From the NCBI GenBank assembly GCA_036939755.1, contig JALLAZ010001124.1:1-11761 (forward strand): a DNA stretch of 11,761 bases. Direction: 5' to 3'. Below are positions 1-9,300 of this stretch, in pieces (within the stretch, counting starts at the first letter, position 1; every line of letters starts with the position of its first letter). The notes under the pieces are model-generated. The model made no database searches and had not been told where the DNA came from. It worked only from the letters and a program-made list of their open reading frames with translations. The DNA is from Stephanodiscus triporus (lineage: Eukaryota > Bacillariophyta > Thalassiosirophyceae > Thalassiosirales > Thalassiosiraceae). The position numbers and the translations under genes are program-made.

Positions 1-5
1 CCATG

Positions 6-136
6 GTCGCACAATTTTTGGGCCTATTGTGAATCAGAGGTATCGTATTTATGGTTACGTAGGACGCTGCGTAGGATTAGTATGAATTTGAAAAAAAATC
101 TTACGAATCACAATAGGGATTAAAATTGTATGTGCT
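6..136. repeat. Imperfect inverted repeat (hairpin) at window start
   Basis: The stretch around bases 6-34 reads back, with a few mismatches and small gaps, as the complement of about 104-136. The best core is CCTATTGTGA (23-32) against TCACAATAGG (108-117), followed by AATTTT/AAAATT and GTGC/GCAC matches. The loop is AT-rich and about 70 bases long. It could be a small MITE-like element or a chance AT-rich foldback. It starts at the window edge, so its true left end may lie outside. No coding potential is seen. Confidence 0.5.
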
Positions 137-725
137 ACGACAGAGTCAACGATTATGTATTATTTACAAAAAATCCAAAAAAAAACTGACTCGACCCTTG
201 TCAGTTAGGCTTCGGCATCCCATGTTGTGACATGCTCTGGGAAGCATTGAAAGCACACCCATCTATCTGGAGTGCATGTGCAATAGGTTCTGATCCTTTT
301 GCTGCTCTGGGGTGAGCAGAAGATAGGTTTGGAGTCAATTTTGTAAAAAATTGTGACACTCGAATTTCTCCACAAAATTGCCTCCACCTTGACCCTTTCA
401 TGTCGTCCCATCCCCCCCCAACGTCATCATCCAGCTGATTGTTACGTTCGCTGGGGCCGTCGTCAGCAGTATTGTCCTTGTAATTGTCATGTCAATTGAC
501 ATGGGCTTTCCCTTCATCGTTGTCATCACCAGCGGCGCAGCGTTGTTGTTGACAGCAATTGCAACATCTGTTGTTGCTGTATCGCCAGCATTGTCTTCTT
601 CCACATCATTTTGTAAAACCATTTTTTTGTTCATTTGCGGCCAATTGGAGGATTTGGATCAAACCAAGGCACAATGGCATCACCATAATGTATGGATGGA
701 GCGCATGCCCTTGGATGTACCAGAA
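137..725. other. Intergenic, no supportable gene
   Basis: This AT-rich stretch passes into a region rich in GTT/GTC-type triplets (about 420-600), which leaves open frames on both strands. The plus-strand reading is hydrophobic and the minus-strand reading is Asn/Asp/Thr-rich, as expected from low-complexity triplet DNA. There is no recognisable domain and no convincing start or splice context. A 16-base perfect palindrome lies at 488-503. Confidence 0.5.
488..503. repeat. 16-base perfect palindrome
   Basis: CATGTCAATTGACATG is identical to its own reverse complement. It could be a dimeric protein binding site or simply chance. There is no supported gene nearby to regulate. Confidence 0.6.
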
Positions 726-877
726 TATCATTTCCTATGTAAAACCCTTTCTCATTGCCAAAAAACACCCCCCAGTCACCAATTTGCATATCGTTAATGA
801 TATCATTTCCTATGTAAAACCCTTTCTCATTGCCAAAAAACACCCCCCAGCCACCAATTTGCATATATCGTTAATGG
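726..877. repeat. Tandem duplication, two copies of 75 and 77 bases
   Basis: Copy 1 (726-800) and copy 2 (801-877) both begin TATCATTTCCTATGTAAAAC and run head to tail without a gap. They differ by one T-to-C change near the CCCAG(T/C)CACC stretch, a 2-base AT insertion in GCATAT(AT)CG, and the last base. The junction creates a 12-base palindrome, AATGATATCATT (795-806). The near identity points to a recent local duplication. Open frames across it are by-products of the 75-base period, a multiple of three. Confidence 0.95.
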
Positions 878-1253
878 TGAAAAAAATGCCATAATATATC
901 GGGGCGCATGCGAATTGACCCCCTAAACCTAAACATCGGTCCGCTCAGGGCACCACTTGGGCGGAGCAACTATACACCATGGCAAACATCGCATCGTCGA
1001 CCATTCTTAAGACGACAGCAATTTAGTTGTCAAAAAGAGCCTGCGTACTCAAGCTGAATTCAGTCACTTTAACTGAATTCAGTCAGGGGGGATCATCAAC
1101 CAATACATACTTATTGTACCATCTTTAGAGGTAGGTAGATACCATATAATATGCGGTCTAATGGATTCAAAAAGACAAAAATTCTCGCTCCTCATAGGTA
1201 GTTAGGTCTAAATTAATCAAGTACATAATTCTACGTGGGAATAAAAAAATATT
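878..1253. other. Intergenic, no supportable gene
   Basis: No open frame of note, no RNA gene and no domain is visible. The only structure is the duplicated 13-mer at 1054-1085, which is entered separately. Confidence 0.5.
1054..1085. repeat. Duplicated palindromic 13-mer CTGAATTCAGTCA
   Basis: CTGAATTCAGTCA occurs at 1054-1066 and again at 1073-1085, 19 bases apart start to start. The first ten bases of each copy (CTGAATTCAG) are a perfect palindrome. Two palindromes about two helix turns apart could bind a dimeric factor cooperatively, but no gene start lies next to them, so the role is unknown. Confidence 0.7.
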
Positions 1254-1670
1254 GGGGACGTGACCCCCTAATGGCAACACAACCATCACAACCATGGCCG
1301 CCGTTGGTGGAAATGGTCCCCTAGAGCCTCTCAGGATCAGGATGCCCTATGTCCTGCTTCAATGCATCATATTGACCAAGGATGATCCTCCAAGCAAGCG
1401 CATATGTTTTTTGTGGGGATTGATAGGGCATATGACCCTCAAAATGCTCCGATGTTGTGGCGGTGCATCACCGCTGGAACAAAGGAGCATTTTGAGGGGC
1501 ATACACCCTATCAATCCCCACAAAAAAACATATCCGCTTGCTCGGGGAGTTGTCCCCGATCAATCCGATGCATCGGCGGGCGAGATTGGCTCTTGAGTGG
1601 GACTCTAGGGGCCCATTTCTGCCAGAGGCGATCATGGTCGGGTTGGTTGTTGTGTGCAGTGCGTGGCCCC
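1254..1670. mobile_element. Long foldback (inverted-repeat) element, MITE-like
   Basis: The inner arms 1394-1450 and 1484-1541 are reverse complements with about four substitutions and one single-base indel. They meet at ATGCTCC/GGAGCAT and flank a 33-base loop that itself holds a GCGGTG-CAT-CACCGC mini-hairpin. Outward the pairing continues, more decayed, through GATGCATC-like, CCCCTAGAG and ACACAAC-like blocks. Arms of roughly 190 bases thus reach about 1254 and 1670. No transposase is encoded. I could not identify a clean target-site duplication, so the outer ends are approximate. It may be a MITE or foldback element, or a hairpin small-RNA precursor. The similar protein readings on opposite strands are by-products of the symmetry. 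Confidence 0.7.
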
Positions 1671-2025
1671 GGACCGGTGTTGACCGAAACCCTGGCATAT
1701 TACATATCGCTGGAATCGTCTTGAAAATAGGAAATTGAATGTCATATTTAAATCAGTAGAATACGTAGGAATATGCAACAAATTGAGAAAACCGATGTAT
1801 GTAGGAGCGGGCTTTCTTGTGATCCATAAGGCCGTGTGATACGGTAGGTACCTGAAGTACATTTGTAGTATCTGTGCTACTAATCATACATACACCACTA
1901 GAGATACCCCTAGACACACCGAACCCTTGCCGCCTCATGAAGCTCAGATAAAACAGTAAAAAGCTTCCAGGTAAGATATGAACATGTGTGGAAAAGTATT
2001 CAGAAAAAGACAAATGAATATTATG
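1671..2025. other. 3' flank of the HAD-like gene
   Basis: This region lies downstream of the minus-strand gene that ends at 2026 and presumably holds its 3' untranslated region. I see no clear polyadenylation signal, RNA gene or supported open frame. Confidence 0.4.
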
Positions 2026-3177
2026 TTATCCTTTCAACGCAGAATTGAAACTAACCCCGTTGATTTCATTGATGACGTCTAGGACGCTGCTAACGTCTTC
2101 CACATCGTAATTCGTTGTAAAATCTCCACGTCGCTTACTCTTCGAGCGTATTCGACAAGTGTACATTCCATTTTCCCGAGCAGCCTTCAAATAGTCGTCA
2201 CGATCAGAAACAACCACGAACTGACGGGGTGGGACATCGTTTATCTTTGACAGGACATTTGTCAGCACATCTTCAGGCGTATTATCATTTGACCTCTCGG
2301 TCTTTTCTTCTCCTCGACGCCTTCCATCTGGAACCAACAGATCGAATTGAACATTGGGCAATTGTCTCGTCAGGGTTTCCATCTCTTGTCGTGTTCGTTG
2401 AACGTCTTCGTCTGATTGTGGATGAGAAGGTGTTGAGGGCAACGGGAGGAGTGCAATCTGCATAGATCTACTGCTAAGGAATGAAAGCAGTTTGCCCACG
2501 CCTGTGGTCGCGAGCCATCTCGTCGATGAAGACTTAGATTCCCCTCCCATTCCTTCGGATGATATTAATTCACGAGCCGCCAAGTGGATGAGTGCGTCAC
2601 CACGTTTCATTGCTCCCTCCATATCCGACTTAACTAATTCGAGGCCGGCAACCCCCCCATCAATTTTATTGCGTAGCTTCGCTGCGTATTTGGTTCTGAT
2701 GTCCATGTGGTCCACATGTGGTGGAGTAGATGCCACTTTCGGTGACGATTTTTTCTCATTAACAGATGATTTTTCGGCTGGATTCAAACGTCCGAGAATA
2801 GTAGACAAGTCATCTTCTTCGGATCGTGTTGATGTGGAAGATTGACCGCCGAGGTTGACCTTTAATATGTTTGCCAACTGTTCTACCAGTGAAGTATCGG
2901 GCTGTATTTCGGATGGTGGTGACACGAACGTCGACTTCGGTTGTTTATTTCCTACTCCATTGACACCCTCTTGTTCAGCCATTCGGCGGCGCTCCTCAAT
3001 CGACCGTGTTATTAAGTGAAAATCAAGCGCCACCGCCCGCACTTTGTTGTTCTTTCCCAAATTGATGCGAGTGTCGACCCCAGCCTGTGCGATGCCTCCC
3101 ATATCCAGCATGGAGCTGTATTTTCCCCTACAGCAATAATTTGACCGTTGAGCAAGAAATATTTTTGTTCGATGCAT
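2026..3177 (-). CDS. Divergent HAD-like protein, likely without phosphatase activity
   Basis: This is an uninterrupted 383-residue frame from ATG at 3177 (A at -3, good Kozak context) to TAA at 2026-2028. Seen in the sequence: a basic N-terminus that might be an organelle presequence, then the hydrophobic strand VRAVALDFHLI (residues 46-56). Low-complexity Ser/Glu/Lys-rich sequence follows (about 75-160), then a helical part (160-210). A C-terminal Rossmann-like half has LPNVQFDLLVP (273-283) and FVVVSDRDDYLKAARENGMY (320-339). The last strand-turn-helix resembles HAD motif IV (acidic residues, then a helix with AA and GM), and VALDFH sits where motif I (DxD) belongs. In the HAD family the second Asp of DxD is the acid/base; here it is His54, so phosphatase activity is doubtful. 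The gene is divergent from the large hydrolase gene, with about 200 bases between ATGs. The HAD assignment rests on motif reading; gene reality is more certain than fold. Confidence 0.75.
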   Translation of the reverse strand: MHRTKIFLAQRSNYCCRGKYSSMLDMGGIAQAGVDTRINLGKNNKVRAVALDFHLITRSIEERRRMAEQEGVNGVGNKQPKSTFVSPPSEIQPDTSLVEQLANILKVNLGGQSSTSTRSEEDDLSTILGRLNPAEKSSVNEKKSSPKVASTPPHVDHMDIRTKYAAKLRNKIDGGVAGLELVKSDMEGAMKRGDALIHLAARELISSEGMGGESKSSSTRWLATTGVGKLLSFLSSRSMQIALLPLPSTPSHPQSDEDVQRTRQEMETLTRQLPNVQFDLLVPDGRRRGEEKTERSNDNTPEDVLTNVLSKINDVPPRQFVVVSDRDDYLKAARENGMYTCRIRSKSKRRGDFTTNYDVEDVSSVLDVINEINGVSFNSALKG

Positions 3178-3374
3178 CTTGGTTCATTACTTCCAGGGCG
3201 GTTCGGTTGTGGACGTTGATACGTCTTCGGGGCGGGCCGGGGGGGGCGGGCGGGGGGTGCCGGATTTTCTGGCTGAGTAAGAACCGCGCAGAATTTTGCT
3301 AGCGGAAAATACTCCTACCTAGCTAGAGCCAACCCGCGCGGAAGCTTGCCCCACAAAAGAGGGTGACGACATCG
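3178..3374. promoter_or_regulatory. Shared divergent promoter region with G-run cluster
   Basis: The ATGs of the minus-strand HAD-like gene and the plus-strand large hydrolase gene are 197 bases apart, so both 5' regions and core promoters must fit here (or within 302 bases if translation starts at 3480). The plus strand carries G runs at 3229-3232, 3234-3236, 3239-3246, 3248-3250 and 3252-3257, separated by one or two bases, which fits a G-quadruplex-forming pattern. No TATA box is obvious. Co-regulation of the two genes is an inference from layout. Confidence 0.5.
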
Positions 3375-6300
3375 ATGGGAGTATCGTTTGGTAGATACCA
3401 TAAGGAGGTGCCCACTCCTACTCCTCAATCCAATTTCATTTATGCATGGCATTATTTCGGTGATTCTAATCGCAGTATCATGGAGGATCATCCAATCCTC
3501 GACAACGAGCAACCGTCGGCATTCTGCATTGCCCTCGGCCGGTCCAACTGTCTCACGCTCTTCAAGGTCCTGAACACCGTCCTCCTATCCGACGTCGCCC
3601 ACGCCGACGTCTATCTGCTGGTCGCCGCGACCCTCCTGGCGATACTCGCCCTGGCGCAAAAGTTCAATGTTTTCACCCGACCTCCCCCCGTGCCCACGAA
3701 GCAATTGCCGCGCCGGCCGTTGCTTCAGTTGCTTTTCAAGCCGGACGGCGACGTCATTGATACTGCCGCCAGCTCCAACGGCCGAGCTGTATTGACTGGT
3801 AGTGCCATCGGTAGCTCTCCCGAGGAGGATGGCATTAGTTTGTTTACGGAAGATGAAGTAAGCACTCCTTTGGGAGGGAGTTTGCTTACGCACGGCATAA
3901 ACGCTGGAGGAGAAAAGGATGGCAATATGGGGAAGTCGCTACCGCCAAAGCAGCAATCCTCCCGGAAGAAAGCCGCTAATCGACAGAAACAGTCCAACAA
4001 AAACACTATACTGCACGGTCTACCGGACTCGTTCGCGCCCCTACTCTCCTCCTCCGAAATGGAGGTGGTGACTACAGCGATAACTGCCGATTTGATTCAC
4101 GCCATTCAAATTCAGGCACAGGTTCGACTTCGTCAGGGAAGGCACATTATTCCACTAGATAAGGATGAGAGGCGACCACAGTTTTGGTTCGATTCAAAGG
4201 ATATGCATGATATCATGGCGCATGGTAATCCCGACGAAGCATCAATCAAGAAGGGGTGTAAAGTATCTGCGAGCGTTACTGTTGGATCCGAACGATTCTC
4301 CTTGGATGAAGATCTTGATACTACTCGTCGTACTACCTCTCGATCTCGTCCGATGGTGAAGGGTGCCGATTTGATCTTTGACCCTCCTTTGAGACTCGGC
4401 AACGTAGCGCCAACTCTGTTGCACTTTCCAAATTTGTTCGAGGATCGAGCGCTTCCCAAGCTTAGGAGGATTCAGGTAGTCGGTTTCATAATTGAATACT
4501 TGGCATCGATGTGGTTTCTCCTTGAAAAGTTGTTATGGATGATTGAGAGTAGATGCCAGGTGCATTTAGGCAGAGTCAAGTTGACACCCATTTTTCGGGG
4601 TACCGTGGGGATCGATGGAACATATCAGTGGCGCCTGAGTCTTTCCTTTACGGGACATGTGCTACTTTTCAACTGGATTCCCATCCCCTTTATAAGCTTC
4701 CAGCTTCCATCGTTTATCATCCCTCAACCCCATGCCTTGCTGGAATTCTTGATGACGAAGCAGCCTTTGGCCAGTGCCAGACTTCGCCGAGAAAATATTT
4801 GCGACGAAAAAATCTTAGTGGCTGCGTTGAATGCTTTAGATACCTGGAGCACTACCGTGAAGGCGGTTGTCACGCCACCAGCTGTGGAGGTGGACCTGAC
4901 AATGGCAGGTGGGCTGACCTTGTCATTCGAAATGATGCATGGCAGGGAAGTGGCACATTGTCGCAGGGAATCTATTGCACCTCCTACTGTTGTCGGCATT
5001 CCGAGGGTAACATCAGGTGAATCAATTACTACATGGGTGACAAACCAGCAAAATGCTCCTACTGATTCTGTCCAGTTGAGACACAAACACGTATCTGGTA
5101 CTCAATCAGGACGGTTGCCAGAAAAGATGTTTGATTCCAATTCTTTGACACCGTGGTATTTAGAGACATCAATCGACGGCTTGGTCAGCAATGATAAGAT
5201 TGTCGTCAACGTTTCTCGCTGTCTTGGCCGTCATGAAGATGAATATGCCGCCATACCCTCAAGAAGTATGTTTACATTGTCCGGGAGCATTCTCATGTGC
5301 CGAGCGAATGAGAGTACCACTCTATCGGATCGGCGCCCTTGTCCTTCTCCAGGACGGCATAAGAGAAGTATATCGCAAACTATCGAAGGTGACTCTCCTC
5401 CAATCCATGCACTCCTACTCTTCCCCGAAACTTATGTGCCGAATTCAAATCGTTCCAGCAATTATCTCGTCGAATATGACTATGCATTTGACATTGGCGA
5501 AGAAACTAACCTCGACGCAGTTTCATTAACCTATGGTGCATCGCACCCAATGCTCAAAGGTGGCACAATTGTATCTTGTATACTCGAATCAATCTATGCC
5601 TACGGCTCTATATTTGCAAGAGAAGGAGCAGTTGCAGATCCGAGTGAAACGCTCAGGAAGAGAAATATCCTGCGACATCTCCCGGCTGTGGATTTCACTG
5701 CGGGGATCCAGAACACTTATTTGCCCAAGCAAAGCGTCAATTATTTTGATGACGGAAACACGCGAAGCATTCCAGAAATGGATGGAGGTCGAGTGATGTT
5801 TAGAGCGCTAGGGGGCTTGGACGAATCCACAACTAGTCGCAAGTCCCTCAAGTCCTCTGTCCTTGAGGGAATAAAATTCATTGCAGATTTTGGTGTAAGC
5901 TCCTTCGCTTCGGCAAGCGAGACCAAAGTAAATGAGTTTCCAGAGCTAGAAATATTCGAAGGTTCAAGGTTGTGTTCATTCATTCTTGGAACCTTTGATG
6001 GTAGTGTTACTTGTCATTTAAGACCCCAACCGCTTTCCAGCGGACTTAAGTCATCTAGCTCAGGTCCAAATGTTTTCAATCCTCTCGAGGCATACGAATT
6101 AGACTTCAGTGGATCATCAGTCGCATTGCGTCTGAAAGAGGCGTCATTTAATCTGGTAAGAATACGTGAGCACGGTGCTATTCATGTGCGAACGTTTGAA
6201 GCAATTATTGATTCCATACTTTTTGTTGCCGTCAAAAGGATCACCGCAGAGTTATTATTCCTACCGAGACAACTTTTGCTGTTAAAGTGCAACATAGTGT

Positions 6301-9300
6301 TGTCAACATGATGTTTGAAGGAACAACTCAATGCGAACTCGCTTGGGACTTTCAAGGTAGCTCTCCCGTTCTGCAGACGACTAAGCCAGGGCAAACACCC
6401 GCCCATAGCAGCCACGAAGAAAGGCAGCAAGCTTTTTTGTTAATCAAGGCCTTATGTCAAGGGCGCTTGAATCTTGACGTGTCATCAGTCGGAGGCATAT
6501 CATTTCGCCAAGCCTCCACAACTCGGGAGGACAAGCGCGGACTCTATGACTGGAAGTTCTTCAATGCAATCGTTTCTCCTGACGACGATTCTCCTGCTCG
6601 CATATTGGATGTACTGCATGACAAGAAGACAATGCATCAGCTATTGGACATAACAAAGCTTATCAACGCAGACATTGAGCGAACACTTAGGTATGTTTTG
6701 ACGAAGGTGTGGAGAGCGAGAGAAATTATCGACAAGGAGGGTATCTCGGATCCTGGCGAAGTTATTCCTGGCTACAAGATGGCTCGTTTGGTGTCACTTT
6801 TCCTCAGTGACGACGACAGTCAAGTAAATGAAATCCTTCCAATCATTCGGCGCGTCGTGGCAGGCAACGGGCTTGATGTTGTCAAAGCGAAAGAACTCTT
6901 GCGCAAGCATGTGGAAGCTTACGATGATTGGGCAGCAGAGATAGACCGAGCCGTTAAATTGGCCGCAGTTCTCCTTGGTCCAATGTCTTCGATACAGCAA
7001 CCGATAGAGGAAACAGAGGTCCCACCCCTTTCTGAGTGCATAGACCCGAGTCGCTACGAGGGCATTCCTACTGCTAAGGATTTGTATCAAATTTTGCAAG
7101 ATAAGCCGCAGCTTCCTCTCGACCAATCATTCTCGAATCTTGTGAGCCGCATTGCGCCGTATATGACATTGCCTCAATGTCATTATGTGCTCCATTTAAG
7201 ACCATCCAGTCATTGGCATCCATTCGATTTGAAGAGGCTTCGTTACGTCTACTCCATTAAAAAGAAAGTTCACGAAATTTCTGAAAGCTATGGAGGTCTA
7301 TCATTCATGCCGCAGTCGTTTTTCGTATCGGTTTTCCTTGGCGAAGCAACACGCTCCAGCTTGCGCGCTGCCATTATCAACCAGGATGACGAACATAATG
7401 AGATGAATATTGAGGCAGTGAATGTTGAAAGAAGAACTGCGTTATCAACGCTGAGGCAGCGGAAATTCGGAGTAAGCGTCCGCGTAAACGATGATGACGT
7501 TGATAACTTTATCATGTCGCCTGCAGGACGGGTTGCATCAATGTCCAACTTGGCATCTTCACAAAATCACACCTATCGCCAAATCTCGCCCCTACCGCCA
7601 TCTTCAAGGGTTGAAGATTTGCTTGGCGATTCATTACTAGGCCCCAAAGACATTGCGGTGCTACTGCAAGCGGGGCTGACTTCGGCAATGAAGGGGTCCA
7701 CGGTAGTTCAACTCAACCAACGTATGTTGCTCGACCTTATGGCGAGTCAGCCGAAGGCTTTTGCAATTGCGGTCCTCGCCGAGTTGGGCAATGATGGGCC
7801 GAGAGCCCTCGCCAGTGCTCTCATGGCACTCTGCGATCTTGACCAAGGATCATTCAAAGAGAAGCATTGTATTAACATGCACAATTTACTGGAAAGTTGG
7901 CTACCAGGAGGGTTGAAAATTCCGCGGCGTGAAGATTACCTCGCTGGAGGCCGATGGGCCCGTCAAAGTTTTTATGATGCAATGTATTCCGTCGCTGTAA
8001 GCATACTAGACCTGTCTGAAGCTTACACCGGGTTAAAGCTACGCATTCAACAAGTACGACACCAAAAGGAGAGAGATCCCTTGCCAGTCCCTATGGAGCT
8101 TGCATCACAAAATCAACTATCAACCAAGCTGACTTCCGCCATCGAATCCGCTATTGGCAAAATTTCGATGGCCGACGAGCTTGGACAAAAGGTCATACAT
8201 GAATTGAGGAAACATAAAAAGATGTCTAGGGAATGCCCTGACGCCATTGCAGCGTATGAGGAGGCTTTTGCAGCCTGTTCGCAAGTACTATCAATAGATA
8301 AAAATGCGTTCCAGGCCACTTGGTTCAAGAATTTCTATCGACGAAATTATGACGCTTTAATGGTCAAATCTATATTCAACAACGGTGAGGTCATCGCTAC
8401 AATTTTTGTGTGAGACGTTTCTCTGAGTCAAACTGATTGTTCACCCTATCTTGACCCCTATTCAGTTATGGATGACGTCGATAACGTTAGAGTATGGATG
8501 GAAGCTCTGAGACGTGGCAGTACTGGCGTTGACCTAAATGATTCCGAAGGCCTGAATCGTTCGCCTCCTTCTGGATACATGTTCGATGCTTTCGACTCTG
8601 CCATGAAGACTGTGATGACCCCTATTCCACCACCGGTGAAGAAGTTGGATTGTTCCATCTCCAAGCCTTTTTTCACCTGCCCTGAGATGCAGACAGAGCA
8701 AGACCTGATTGATGGAATCATTGAGGCTATTTTCTATGACGAGAGGGAACGCGAGAACATCAAATGTGACCCATTGGCGAGACTGCTGATATCAAACAAA
8801 CCCGGGCATTACCACTTTACCATTATTAGTGCGATGGGCGTCATAACTGAGGGGAAGAAGGGTCTGGAGTTACAGAATGCGATCGAAAGGTTAGAGAAAG
8901 AAAGGGGCGTGAAGACAATCAGAGCTGATACAGGAACGGCGCGATCAATTGACTACAACGCGACAAAGATCGAAGAAGCTGTAGAGATAGCGACCAAGTT
9001 GAAGCGTCCGTTTGGTCTTGTTGGTTACTCTCAAGGCTGTGCCAATGAGTTAAATTTCGAGTCAAGGATGATTTCTGGTGAGGCTCTTGCATTGATTAAG
9101 CTGAGGAATGTATTTGTTTCAAGATTTTGTGTTGTGTGCATAGCTAAAGCAACTCTCTTATTCGCAGGAACCCCGGATCAACAGAGTGTAATTACTTCGC
9201 CAGAATGCGGACTTATTTGCCGTCAACTTCTATTTTCCGCCGCAAATGGATCAATACACGGCCCTGCAGGCGAGGCAAAGGCCCACCAGCTCATTACCAT

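Noticed and set aside
398..797. Overlapping open frames on both strands in the triplet-rich stretch
   Set aside because: One strand reads hydrophobic and the other Asn/Thr/Asp-rich, as low-complexity GTT/GTC triplets produce. There is no domain, no start context and no splice support, and the plus frame runs into the tandem repeat.
919..935. Telomere-like CCCCCTAAACCTAAAC
   Set aside because: It covers only about two units, with no array and no terminal context; chance is sufficient.
1294..1724. Open frames of about 100 codons on both strands
   Set aside because: They lie in the foldback element, and the same peptide-like strings recur on opposite strands because of the inverted repeat.
4553..5020. 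155-codon plus-strand frame inside exon 1
   Set aside because: It is a shadow frame of the large gene, with no domain and no independent promoter or start evidence.
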